DNA of 64,000 nucleotides from Nonomuraea solani (GTDB lineage: Bacteria > Actinomycetota > Actinomycetes > Streptosporangiales > Streptosporangiaceae). Positions 27,326-35,482 of the stretch are shown here, piece after piece. Numbering within the stretch: position 1 is the first letter of the stretch; every line of letters begins with the position of its first letter. A program made the position numbers and the translations under genes. The notes beneath the pieces were generated by a model. It did not search any database and was not told where the DNA came from. It saw only the letters and a program-made list of their open reading frames with translations. Location of the stretch: the NCBI RefSeq assembly GCF_900108335.1, contig NZ_FNVT01000021.1:124001-188000 (forward strand), read 5' to 3'.

Positions 27326-28456
27326 GTGATAGACACGCGGCGGCTGCGTACGCTGCGGGCGGTGGCCGACCATGGCACGGTCACCGCCGCCGCCGCGGCG
27401 CTGCACCTCACCCCGTCGGCCGTGTCCCAGCAGCTCGTCGCCCTGGAGCACGAGGTGGGGCACCGGCTGTTCACCCGTGACGGGCGCGGCGTGCGCCTGA
27501 CCGCGGTCGGCAAGATCATGCTGAGCCACGCCAACGAGGTGCTCGCCCAGCTCGAACGTGCCGAGGCGGAGGTGGCCGCGTACACGACGGGCGAGGCCGG
27601 CGAGGTCACCGTGGCCTGCTTCGCCACCGCGATCAGCGCCGTGCTCTCCCCCGCCATCGCCGCCTTACGCGCCACGGCCCCCGGGCTGCGCGTCCGCGTG
27701 CTCGACGCCGAGGGCGACCACAGCCTGGCGCTGCTGCTGGACGGGCGGGCTGACCTGGCCATCACGGTCGAATACCGCGGCGCACCCGACGCCACCGACC
27801 CCCGCCTGTCCCGCCGCCCCCTGTACGCCGAACCGTTCGACCTGGTCCTCCCCCGCGACCACGCCCTGGCCGAGCCGCTCAACCCGGCGCTCCCCCTCGA
27901 CCCGGCGCCGCCTCTCGCCGCGCCGACCGGCCCCGCGCCGCCTCTCGCCGCGTCAATCGACCCGGCGCCGCCCCTCGCCGTGTCGATCGACCCGGCGCCG
28001 CCCCTCGCCGCGTCAATCGACCCGGCGCCGCCCCTCGCCGTGTCGATCGACCCGGCGCCGCCCCTCGCCGTGTCGATCGACCCGGCGCCGCCCCTGGACG
28101 AGCCGGTCGCGCTGGTGTCGCTGGCCGGGGAGACCTGGATCGGGCCCTATCCGGGCAATCCGGTGCACGACATGATCACGTTCGCGTGCCAGCAGGCGGG
28201 CTTCACGCCCGATCTGGTGCACTGCTCCGACGACTTCCGCGCCGTGGTCGCGCTGGTGGGCGCGGGGGCCGGGGTGGCGCTCGTGCCGCGGCTGGCGCTG
28301 CGGGACATGGCGCTGCCGGGCGTCGTCGTCCGCCGCACGCCGGGCCCCGAGCGCCGCGTCTTCGCCGCCGTACGCCGCGGCTCCGACGTCCATCCTCTCC
28401 TGCGCCCCCTCCTCTCAGCCCTCCGTACGGTCGCGGAATCTCTCGGGAACGGGTGA
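27326..28456 (+). CDS. LysR-family regulator with a tandem-repeat insertion
   Basis: A 376-residue protein; typical LysR proteins have about 300. The N-terminal winged helix (residues 1-60, LRAVADHGTVTAAAAALHLTPSAVSQQL) is intact. The effector domain starts normally (EVTVACFATAISAVL ... YAEPFDLVLPRDHALAEPL), then about 65 residues (about 192-257) are repeats of IDPAPPLAVS/AAS, after which the domain resumes at VALVSLAGETWIGPY. The insertion falls in the loop where other members have only a few residues. GTG start at 27326; ribosome site weak. It lies downstream of tdh-kbl and may control it or an unlinked gene. Confidence 0.85.
   Translation: MIDTRRLRTLRAVADHGTVTAAAAALHLTPSAVSQQLVALEHEVGHRLFTRDGRGVRLTAVGKIMLSHANEVLAQLERAEAEVAAYTTGEAGEVTVACFATAISAVLSPAIAALRATAPGLRVRVLDAEGDHSLALLLDGRADLAITVEYRGAPDATDPRLSRRPLYAEPFDLVLPRDHALAEPLNPALPLDPAPPLAAPTGPAPPLAASIDPAPPLAVSIDPAPPLAASIDPAPPLAVSIDPAPPLAVSIDPAPPLDEPVALVSLAGETWIGPYPGNPVHDMITFACQQAGFTPDLVHCSDDFRAVVALVGAGAGVALVPRLALRDMALPGVVVRRTPGPERRVFAAVRRGSDVHPLLRPLLSALRTVAESLGNG
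27901..28100 (+). repeat. 30-bp minisatellite inside the LysR gene
   Basis: Six full 30-base units start at 27901, 27931, 27961, 27991, 28021 and 28051, with a partial seventh from 28081. Units 3, 5 and 6 are identical; unit 4 differs in the last third and shares its end with unit 2, hinting at duplication of a 60-base block. Each unit encodes ten residues, so copy-number change keeps the frame. There are no spacers, so it is not a CRISPR array. Confidence 0.95.
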
Positions 28457-28471
28457 AACACCCCCCACGTA
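28446..28471 (+). promoter_or_regulatory. Possible ECF-type promoter of the second sigma factor gene
   Basis: GGAAC (28446-28450) and CGTA (28468-28471) are 17 bases apart, close to the actinomycete ECF consensus (GGAAC, about 17-18 bases, CGTT). It overlaps the lysR stop and lies about 50 bases before the sigma gene. It suggests self-activation by an ECF sigma. Confidence 0.35.
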
Positions 28472-28517
28472 TCCGGACATCTCCTCAAATGTGTTCGCCG
28501 ATCGGAAGGAACTCCGC

Positions 28518-29063
28518 ATGGGCCCGTCTGAGGCCGAACAACGCTTCGAGGAGATCTATATGGCGCACTATCCCGCCATCGCCAGCTATGTGCGGCGCCG
28601 CGCCGGGTCGCCGGACGACATAGCGGACGTCATCGCGGAGACCTTCACCACGGCCTGGCGCCGCCTGAACGCCGTCCCGAAGGGCGACGAAGCCAAGCTC
28701 TGGCTGTACGGCGTCGCCAGGCGCGTACTCGCCAACCACTTCCGCGCCGAGGAACGCCGGATCGCCCTGGCCGTACGGCTGCGCGAGGAGGTCACGACCT
28801 GGTCCGAGCCCGTCACCGCGCACGACTCGGCCCACCAGGCCTTCCAGCGGCTCACGGACGACGACAAGGAGCTGCTCTCGCTGGTCGCCTGGGAAGGGCT
28901 CAGCGGACCCGAGATCGCGAAGGTGCTCGGCTGCTCACGCGGAGCCGCCCGGCTGCGCCTGCACCGCGCCCGCAAGCGGCTGGCCAAGGAGCTGGCCGCC
29001 CTCGACCCCGACCTCAACGACTACGGCCACCGAGCCGTCTCGCTCGCGAAGGGACAGTCATGA
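28518..29063 (+). CDS. ECF-type RNA polymerase sigma factor
   Basis: 181 residues. Region 2: YMAHYPAIASYVRRRAGSPDDIADVIAETFTTAWRRL; region 4: LLSLVAWEGLSGPEIAKVLGCSRGAARLRLHRARKRL. The ATG at 28518 has GGAAGGA as ribosome site, which decides it over the upstream in-frame starts. Its stop overlaps the next gene as ATGA. The partner and layout mirror the pair at 22404-23569, but region sequences are clearly different, so the pairs are distant paralogues. Confidence 0.88.
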   Translation: MGPSEAEQRFEEIYMAHYPAIASYVRRRAGSPDDIADVIAETFTTAWRRLNAVPKGDEAKLWLYGVARRVLANHFRAEERRIALAVRLREEVTTWSEPVTAHDSAHQAFQRLTDDDKELLSLVAWEGLSGPEIAKVLGCSRGAARLRLHRARKRLAKELAALDPDLNDYGHRAVSLAKGQS

Positions 29064-29926
29064 AGCAGGACACCGACCGCGTCGTCGCCCGATTCGCGGC
29101 GCCCCCCGTCACCGGCGTGAGCGAGGGCGCCCGCGCGCTGATGCACGAGATCATGACGAACGAGCCCGCCCCCGCGCCCGTCAGGGCCCGCAGGCTCCCG
29201 AGCCTGCGGCTGGCCATCCCCGCGGGCGCCCTGCTGGCGGGCGGGGCCGTGGCGGTCACCTGGCTGCTTCCGGCCTCGCCCGCCGCCGCGCTCGACATCA
29301 AGGAGGAGAACGGCTACTACGTCATCGAGGTCAAGGACCTCTACGCCAACCCGAAGATCTACGAAGAGCAGTTGCGGGCCGCCAGCCTGGACATCACGCT
29401 GAGGGTGATCCCCGCGACCGCCGCCTTCGAGGGCCAGGTCTTCCCGACGTCTCCGGACAACCAGTACCTGACCGAGATCAAGGGCATCTATCCCCCGGGC
29501 CCGTGCGAGCGGGTGGACGGCTGCGCCATCGGCGTGAAGATCCCCATGAACTTCAAGGGCACCGCCAACATCGACGTGAGCAGGAAGGCGCGGCCGGGCG
29601 AGAAGTACGAGAGCACCACCTCGTTCGCCGCCAAGGGCGAGCCGATGCACTGTGTGCCGTACCGCAACAAGACCGTGCCCGAGGTGCGGGCATTGCTGAA
29701 GGAGCGCGGGGTTCGCGTCAGTGAGTACGTCGATGGCGACCTCGTCGGGAAAGACGACGGCAGCGGCATCATGAGCTCGGCACCCGACACCTGGCGCGTC
29801 TTCGGCGGCGCCCTCAGCGAACCGGGCGTCGCCACCCTCTTCGTGTTGGAGAAGCCGGAGGCGGAAGAGAAGATCGCCATGTTCAACAAGAAATACCAGC
29901 AGATGAACGGCTGCTCGGTCTCCTGA
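29060..29926 (+). CDS. Single-TM partner protein of the ECF sigma factor
   Basis: A 288-residue protein with a cytoplasmic N-terminus (about 1-48, VSEGARALMHEIMTNEP), one TM (about 50-75) and an extracytoplasmic domain with four cysteines in two pairs (PCERVDGC; C...C at about 197 and 286). It is coupled to the sigma gene by ATGA. The N-terminal GARALMHEIMT segment resembles GRHRLLKEFVM of the 22404-22985 protein, so both belong to one family. No zinc anti-sigma motif is seen. It converges, with no gap, on the dynamin-like gene at 29927. Confidence 0.72.
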   Translation: MKQDTDRVVARFAAPPVTGVSEGARALMHEIMTNEPAPAPVRARRLPSLRLAIPAGALLAGGAVAVTWLLPASPAAALDIKEENGYYVIEVKDLYANPKIYEEQLRAASLDITLRVIPATAAFEGQVFPTSPDNQYLTEIKGIYPPGPCERVDGCAIGVKIPMNFKGTANIDVSRKARPGEKYESTTSFAAKGEPMHCVPYRNKTVPEVRALLKERGVRVSEYVDGDLVGKDDGSGIMSSAPDTWRVFGGALSEPGVATLFVLEKPEAEEKIAMFNKKYQQMNGCSVS

Positions 29927-31552
29927 TCAGGTCTTGGTCCTGGCCAGGTCCAGGGCCTCGGTGAAGCGGGCGTGCCGGTCCAGCTCCGCCGCCACGGGTG
30001 CGATCACGAGCTCCTCGCCGACCTGGCCGATGGACGCGCGCAGGGCCTTGCCCGTACGGCGGGCGCGGCGTCTGCCACCCGCCCAGGCCGCCAGCCGTGA
30101 CAGCAGCGCGATCAGCACGCCCGCCAGCGCCCCACCGCCCAGCAGCACCGTCGGCCACGGCACCACGCCGGCGGTCGGCAGCGGCGGCTGGGGCAGACGC
30201 AGGTAGTCCATCCCGAACAGCGCGCCCAGCCACAGCGCGCCGGACAGCATGGTGGCGAACACCAGCCACTGCAGCACGTTCACGGCCCGCCACCACCTGG
30301 GCCGTCTGGTGGCGCCGACCGACGTCGTGGCCACGGCCCGGTCCACGGCGTCGGCCAGCTCGCGGGCATGGGCCCTGGCCGCCTGCCGCACCGCCCCCGC
30401 CCACGGTCCCGGCACCCCGGACGCGGCCACCTCGCCGACGTCCCTGAGCGCCGTCTCGACCTGAGCCCGCTGTACGGCCGACGCCGCCGGCACGGACGTC
30501 CGCCCCACGATCTCCCGGCCCCCGGTAGCGGCGGTGGCGGTGCCGAGGCGCAGCCTGCGGAGCGGGTCGGGCCGGAACCTCCTGACCCACCTCGTGACCG
30601 GCCACCCGGTGGCGACCACGGCCCGATGCCGATGCCCCTTGGCCACGGCCTCCACCACCAGCGGCACGCCGGCCGCCGCACACAATGCCCCGGTGAGCGC
30701 CCGGCCGGCCCCGTCGATCCGCTTGCTCTCGTCCTCCGCCTCACCGCCCCCGGCGGTGGCCAGGTGGTCGGCGGCGGTGGTGATGTCGGCGGCCAGCCGG
30801 GCGGACCACGACTTGCGCTCCGAGACGCGGTCGCCGAGGACCGAGCGCAGTTCGGCCAGGCCCCGCCCCGTACGGGCCGAGACCGCGAGCACCGGCACCC
30901 CCGTCAGCCCGTCGTCGTCCAGCAGCCGGCGCAGGTCGGCCAGGCAGCGCTCCACGGCCTGGGCCGGCAGCCGGTCCACCTGGTTGAGCACCACCAGCAT
31001 CACGTCCGCGTGCCCGGCCAAAGGGCGCAGGTAGCGCTCGTGGAGGGCGGCGTCGGCGTATTTCTGCGGATCCACCACCCACACCAGCAGATCGACCTGC
31101 TCCACCAGGCGATCGACCTCCAGCCGGTGGGACAGCCGGATGGAGTCGTGGTCGGGCAGGTCCAGCAGGACCAGCCCCGACAGGTCGGTCTCGGGCGTGG
31201 TGGCGTGGCGCCGGGGCACCTCCAGCCAGTCCAGCAGCGGGCCCGCGCCGTCGCCGTCCCAGAGGGCGGCCTGGGCGGCCGAGGTCGTGGGCCTGGTGAC
31301 GCCCACGGTCGCCAGCTCCTCACCGGCCAGGGCGTTGTAGAGGGAGGACTTCCCGCTGCCGGTCGCTCCCGCCAGCGCGGCCACGGTGTGGTCGATGGAC
31401 AGCTCACGGCGTACGCCCGCACGCTCGGCCACCGCCCGCGCACCGGCCACGGCCTCGGCGGACAGCCGCCCCTCACCCAGCGTGGCCGCCTCCAGCAGGG
31501 CGGCCAGCCTGGAGTCGAGCGACGGCCCCTCCTTGCGGCGCAGCAGCCTCAC
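29927..31552 (-). CDS. Dynamin-like GTPase, second of a pair (DynB/YfjP type)
   Basis: A 541-residue membrane GTPase. G1 P-loop: GATGSGKSSLYNAL (about residues 45-58); G2 region VGVTRPTTSAAQAALW; G3 DLPDHDSIRL; G4 NQVDRLPA. A helical middle is followed by two TM segments (about 405-430 and 445-475) and a basic C-terminal tail, fitting a membrane-bound dynamin-like protein. The GTG at 31552 overlaps the stop of the partner gene as GTGA; a GGAGGAGAGG ribosome site decides the start. Paired dynamins (DynA/DynB) stabilise sporulation septa in Streptomyces; the same role is inferred here. Confidence 0.83.
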   Translation of the reverse strand: MRLLRRKEGPSLDSRLAALLEAATLGEGRLSAEAVAGARAVAERAGVRRELSIDHTVAALAGATGSGKSSLYNALAGEELATVGVTRPTTSAAQAALWDGDGAGPLLDWLEVPRRHATTPETDLSGLVLLDLPDHDSIRLSHRLEVDRLVEQVDLLVWVVDPQKYADAALHERYLRPLAGHADVMLVVLNQVDRLPAQAVERCLADLRRLLDDDGLTGVPVLAVSARTGRGLAELRSVLGDRVSERKSWSARLAADITTAADHLATAGGGEAEDESKRIDGAGRALTGALCAAAGVPLVVEAVAKGHRHRAVVATGWPVTRWVRRFRPDPLRRLRLGTATAATGGREIVGRTSVPAASAVQRAQVETALRDVGEVAASGVPGPWAGAVRQAARAHARELADAVDRAVATTSVGATRRPRWWRAVNVLQWLVFATMLSGALWLGALFGMDYLRLPQPPLPTAGVVPWPTVLLGGGALAGVLIALLSRLAAWAGGRRRARRTGKALRASIGQVGEELVIAPVAAELDRHARFTEALDLARTKT

Positions 31553-33318
31553 GACCTCTCCTCCGGCCCCTCGCCACCCCGGCGTGTGACCGGAGCCGGC
31601 AGCTCGGCCGTCCGGGCCGTCGTGGGCAGCTCGGAGCGGTGGTCGTGGATGCGCCGGGCGGCGGTGCGCAGCATGCCCGCCGTGCCCTTGGGCGGCTCCA
31701 CCGTCTCCAGTTGCGCCGTGAACCGCGCGGCCTCCTCCGCCAGCAACCCCCGCACCCGTTCCCGCAGGTCCTCCCGCGCCCGCACGGTCAGCGACCGCAC
31801 CGCCTGGTCCCCGAACACGGCCTCCAGCAGCTTCTGCGACAGCACGCTCGTCCCGCCCGCGATCCCCACCTCGATCCCCGTCAGCCCACCGGTCGAGGCG
31901 AACACCGCCAGCATGAGCAGCAGCCCGGCCCCGTTCACCCCGAAGGAGGCCACCCGAGCCGTCGTACGCCGCTCGGCGCCCTCTTCCCGCACCAGGTCCA
32001 GCACGTAGTCCTGCCACCCCCGCACCGCCGCCTCGGCCCGTTTGCCCAGGTCGGGCGAGGCCCGGCCGAGGCGGGCCGACTCGACGACGCCGAGCCGTTC
32101 GAGCAGCCCCGGCCCGCCGGGCGCGGCCGACCAGCCGTCCAGACCGCGTTCGGCGGCCCCGTCGGCGGCGCCCCTGATCAGCGTCTCGACGCCGCTCTCC
32201 AGCGCGTCCCTGAGCCGGGCCTCCGGCACCCGCCCCGTGAAGAAGCCGACGACCCGGTCGCGCAGCCACCCCACCCGGCTCTCCAGGGAGCGCATGAGGT
32301 CGCCGGTGCCGATGAAGTCCTGCCAGCGGGCCAGCACCTCGCCCCGCAGCAGCGACCCGTCGCGCATCCCCTCGTCGAAGTCGGCCATCCCGCCCGCGTA
32401 GGCCCCGGACACGATGGAGCGCAGCCCGTCGAAGGCGTCCTGCTGGCGTTCGACGGCCGTGGCCAGCGACGGCACCCGGGTGGCCAGGCTGTCGAGCGCT
32501 CCCGACAGGGTTTGACGTACGACACGGGCCCGTTCGGCGGCGTCGGCGGCCAGCCCGGTGAGCCAGGCCGAGATGGGCTCGACGCAGGAGGCGGGCAGGC
32601 GGGCCTTCTCGTCGGGCAGCGCGGCCTCGGGGACGGTGAACAGGCGCGTGCCGGCCAGGCCGTTCTCGGTGAGCAGGCGTGACAGGTCGCGTGAGACGGG
32701 CTCGACGGCGTCGGCGGGCGCCCGGTCGAGGACGACGGCCAGCGCGGTGCTGCGTTCGCGGGCCGAGCGCAGGAAGCTCCACGGCACCTCGTCGGCGTAG
32801 CGGGCTGCGGTGGTGACGAACAGCCACAGGTCGGCGGCCGCCAGGAGCTGGGCGGCCAGTTCCCTGTTGGCGGTGACCACCGAGTCGATGTCGGGTGCGT
32901 CGAGCAGCGCCAGCCCCGAGCCCAGCGCGTCGGAGGTCACCACGCGCAGCGCGCCGGGGCCGTCGCCGGTGGCGCGGGACAGGCCGGGCAGCACGTTCTG
33001 ACCCATGAACCAGGCCCGGTCGGCCGGGCTGGCGACGAGCGTGGGCACCAGCGTGGTCGGGCGGAGCACCCCCGGCTCGGCCACATCGGCGCCGACCAGC
33101 GAGTTGACCAGTGTGGACTTGCCCGCCCCAGTGGAACCGCCGACGACGGCGAGCAGCGGCGCGTCGAGGGCGCGCAGCCTGGGCAGCAGGTAGTCGTCGA
33201 GCTGCCCGGTCAGCTCCCGCAACGCCCGCCTGTCGGCCGCCGCCTCGCCCACGGCCAGCGGGAACAGCTCCCCGTCCAGCGGACGGCGCAACGACTCCAA
33301 CGCGCCCAGCAGATCCAT
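31549..33318 (-). CDS. Dynamin-like GTPase, first of a pair (DynA type)
   Basis: A 589-residue GTPase. G1: GGSTGAGKSTLVNSLVG (about residues 60-76); G2 RPTTLVPTL; G3 LDAPDIDSV; the G4 position reads LDRAPAD rather than NKxD, so guanine specificity is less certain. After long helical stretches comes a hydrophobic hairpin (about 435-480, GVNGAGLLLMLAVFASTGG and GIEVGIAGGTSVLSQ), the likely membrane insertion element, and a C-terminal helical stalk. The ATG at 33318 has TAGCGT ending 8 bases upstream, so it may start a leaderless transcript in the 29-base gap after the response regulator. Confidence 0.83.
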   Translation of the reverse strand: MDLLGALESLRRPLDGELFPLAVGEAAADRRALRELTGQLDDYLLPRLRALDAPLLAVVGGSTGAGKSTLVNSLVGADVAEPGVLRPTTLVPTLVASPADRAWFMGQNVLPGLSRATGDGPGALRVVTSDALGSGLALLDAPDIDSVVTANRELAAQLLAAADLWLFVTTAARYADEVPWSFLRSARERSTALAVVLDRAPADAVEPVSRDLSRLLTENGLAGTRLFTVPEAALPDEKARLPASCVEPISAWLTGLAADAAERARVVRQTLSGALDSLATRVPSLATAVERQQDAFDGLRSIVSGAYAGGMADFDEGMRDGSLLRGEVLARWQDFIGTGDLMRSLESRVGWLRDRVVGFFTGRVPEARLRDALESGVETLIRGAADGAAERGLDGWSAAPGGPGLLERLGVVESARLGRASPDLGKRAEAAVRGWQDYVLDLVREEGAERRTTARVASFGVNGAGLLLMLAVFASTGGLTGIEVGIAGGTSVLSQKLLEAVFGDQAVRSLTVRAREDLRERVRGLLAEEAARFTAQLETVEPPKGTAGMLRTAARRIHDHRSELPTTARTAELPAPVTRRGGEGPEERS

Positions 33319-33325
33319 ACCACCC

Positions 33326-33331
33326 ACGCTA
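33326..33331 (-). promoter_or_regulatory. -10 box for the dynamin pair
   Basis: TAGCGT (read on the minus strand from 33331 down to 33326) ends 8 bases before the ATG at 33318, with no ribosome site between. This fits an internal leaderless promoter within the signalling-dynamin gene array. Confidence 0.35.
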
Positions 33332-33347
33332 CCCAGGGCGCGGGCGC

Positions 33348-34028
33348 CTAGCCCGCCGGTGGCTCCCTCAGGACGTAGCCGACGCTGCGCAGGGTGTGGA
33401 TCAGCCGCGGCTCGACGTCGTCGACCTTGCGCCGGAGGTAGGAGACGTACGACTCGACCACCCCGGCATCGCCGCCGAAGTCGTAGTTCCAGACGTGGTC
33501 GAGGATCTGCGCCTTCGACACCACGCGGCCGGCGTTGACCATGAAGTAGTGCAGCAGCTTGAACTCGGTCGGCGACAGCCGTACCTGACGGCCGCCGCGC
33601 CAGACCTCGCGCGCGTCCTCGTCCAGTTCGAGGTCGGCCACCTTCAGCCTGGTGACGGGCGCGGCCTCGCCCCGGGTGCGCCGCAGCACGGCCCGGATCC
33701 TGGCCTGCACCTCCTCCAGGCTGAACGGCTTGGTCACGTAGTCGTCACCCACCCGCAGCCCGGTGATCTTGTCCTCGGTGGCCTCGCGGGCGGTCAGGAA
33801 CAGCACGGGCGCGTCGATGCGCTTGGCCACCTCGAACCCGTCCAGGTCGGGCAGCATCACGTCGAGCACCACGAGGTCGGGCGAGGCGCGTACGGCCACT
33901 TCGACGGCCTCCTCGCCGTCGGCGGCGGTCAGCACCTCGAACCCGGAGAAGCGCAGGCTGGCGGAGAGCAGATCCCTGATGCTGGGCTCGTCGTCCACCA
34001 CCATGATCAGCGCCTCGGGTTTCGTCAC
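33348..34028 (-). CDS. OmpR/PhoB-type response regulator with a shortened receiver
   Basis: 226 residues: receiver (about 5-115) with acidic pocket Asp12/Asp13, phosphoacceptor Asp56 in VVLDVMLPD and the switch Thr and Lys (FLTAR, TKPFS); winged-helix effector (about 125-222; LSPTEFKLLHYFMVNAGRVVSKAQILDHVW). Compared with the regulator at 35482-36174 it lacks five residues between helix 3 and strand 4 (KRIDAPVLFLT) and one in the loop normally GxDDY (VGDDYV). GTG start at 34028. It lies 41 bases after the kinase and has no kinase of its own. Confidence 0.85.
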   Translation of the reverse strand: MTKPEALIMVVDDEPSIRDLLSASLRFSGFEVLTAADGEEAVEVAVRASPDLVVLDVMLPDLDGFEVAKRIDAPVLFLTAREATEDKITGLRVGDDYVTKPFSLEEVQARIRAVLRRTRGEAAPVTRLKVADLELDEDAREVWRGGRQVRLSPTEFKLLHYFMVNAGRVVSKAQILDHVWNYDFGGDAGVVESYVSYLRRKVDDVEPRLIHTLRSVGYVLREPPAG

Positions 34029-34050
34029 CTACTTAGAGTGACGCAGACAC

Positions 34051-34069
34051 CTGAGGGTTAGCTGAAGGG
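34051..34069. promoter_or_regulatory. Direct-repeat box between kinase and second regulator genes
   Basis: CTGAGGG and CTGAAGGG begin 11 bases apart, the one-turn spacing typical of OmpR/PhoB-family binding boxes. They sit just past the kinase stop and upstream of the second regulator gene. The reverse strand reads CTTCAGCTAACCCTCAGG. It is a candidate autoregulatory site for one of the two flanking regulators. Confidence 0.45.
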
Positions 34070-35482
34070 TCACTCCAAGGCGAGTGGGAGTTCGACCCGG
34101 AAGGTGGAGCCGTTCCCCGGCGAGCTCTCCAGGGTGACGGTGCCGCCGTGGGCCAGCACGAGGGCCCGCACGATCGCCAGGCCGAGCCCGCTGCCCCGGT
34201 CCTCGGCGGAGCGGCGGCGCGAGCGGGCGGAGTCGGCCCGGTAGAAGCGTTCGAAGACCCGCTCGACCTGCTCGGGGGTGAGTCCTGGGCCGGTGTCGAC
34301 GACCTCGATGAAGAGCCGGTCCGTGCTCGCCCCGGCCCGCACGATGATCGGGGAGCCGGGCTCGGTGTGCACGATCGCGTTGGTGACGAGGTTGCTGATG
34401 ACCTGGCGCAGGCGCACCTCGTCGCCGGAGACGATCAGCGCCGCGCCGCCGACCACGTCCAGCTTCACCAGCCGGTCGGGGGCGAGGATCCGGGCATCCT
34501 GTACGGCGTCCGCCGCCAGCGCCAGCATGTCCACCGGCTGCATCTGCAGCGGCCGCTGCTGGTCCACCCTGGCCAGCAGCAGCAGGTCGTCCACCAGGAC
34601 GCTCATCCGGCCCGCGGCCTTCTCCACGCGCTGCATCAGCTCGGCCGGGTCGGCGCCGGGGTTCTGCCTGGCGTACTCGGCGAAGCCCCGGATCGAGGTC
34701 AGCGGCGTGCGCAGCTCGTGCGAGGCGTCGCCGACGAACTGGCGCATCCGGTCCTCGGAGCGCCGGGCCGCCGCCTCGGACTCCGACCTGGCGGTGAACG
34801 CGGCCTCGATCTGGGCCAGCATCCCGTTCAGCGACCTGGCCAGGCCGCCCACCTCGGTGCGGGGGTCGCCGTCCGGCACCCGGCGGCCCAGGTCGCCCGC
34901 CGCGATGGCCTCGGCCGTGCGCTCGATCTGGCCGAGCGGCCGCATGCTGCGCCGCACGATCGTGACGCCCACGACGGCCAGGATGAGCAGGATGCCGCCG
35001 CCGCCCAGCAGTTCGATGAGCACGAGCCGCCGGGTGATCGCGTCGACCTCCTCTAGGTCCACCGCGACCACGAGTGTGCGCCGCTGGGTCACGTTCTCCA
35101 GCACCCGCCACTCGCCGCCGCCGCTCAGGGCGGGCGCGGTGTAGTGCTCGTCGCCCGGCGAGGGGGCCAGCACGGGCTTCGGCTTCAGGTCCACGTCGCG
35201 ATGGGTCAGCATCGGGACGAAGTCTCTGCCGGGCTCCCTGACCAGGGCTATCGCGTCGGACTCGATGAGGATCGGCCGGTCGGCGGTCTCCAGGTCCTTG
35301 CGCCAGTCGCTCCTGACCTTCTTGTCCATGCGCGCGCCGAGCAGCGTGAGCTGGCTGTCCACGCGGTCCAGCAGGTAGCCGTGCAGCACCGAGACGCTCA
35401 CCAGCCCGATGAAGGTCATGCCGAAGCCGAGCAGGGCCAGCATCGACGCGATGAGCTTGATTCTCAGCGGCAGGCCGCGCAT
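34070..35482 (-). CDS. Sensor histidine kinase (MprB/CutS-like)
   Basis: A 470-residue kinase: TM1 (about 10-33), extracytoplasmic sensor (about 34-150), TM2 (about 152-175), HAMP (about 176-230), HisKA with His255 in GDASHELRTPLTSIRGFAEY, and HATPase_c with NLVTNAIVHT (N box), DTGPGL (G1) and RGSGLGLAIV (G2). The ATG at 35482 overlaps the stop of the upstream regulator by one base (TAATG), which decides the start. It phosphorylates the upstream regulator and perhaps also the downstream one. Confidence 0.92.
   Translation of the reverse strand: MRGLPLRIKLIASMLALLGFGMTFIGLVSVSVLHGYLLDRVDSQLTLLGARMDKKVRSDWRKDLETADRPILIESDAIALVREPGRDFVPMLTHRDVDLKPKPVLAPSPGDEHYTAPALSGGGEWRVLENVTQRRTLVVAVDLEEVDAITRRLVLIELLGGGGILLILAVVGVTIVRRSMRPLGQIERTAEAIAAGDLGRRVPDGDPRTEVGGLARSLNGMLAQIEAAFTARSESEAAARRSEDRMRQFVGDASHELRTPLTSIRGFAEYARQNPGADPAELMQRVEKAAGRMSVLVDDLLLLARVDQQRPLQMQPVDMLALAADAVQDARILAPDRLVKLDVVGGAALIVSGDEVRLRQVISNLVTNAIVHTEPGSPIIVRAGASTDRLFIEVVDTGPGLTPEQVERVFERFYRADSARSRRRSAEDRGSGLGLAIVRALVLAHGGTVTLESSPGNGSTFRVELPLALE

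Noticed and set aside
27901..28100. CRISPR array
   Set aside because: Units are directly joined with no spacers and lie in frame in a LysR gene.
30368..32008. 546-residue plus-strand frame across the dynamin genes
   Set aside because: Shadow frame created by GC-rich third positions of the real minus-strand genes.
31553..32827. Long upstream extension of the second dynamin-like gene
   Set aside because: It lies inside the first dynamin gene in another frame and lacks any domain; the GTG at 31552 has a ribosome site.
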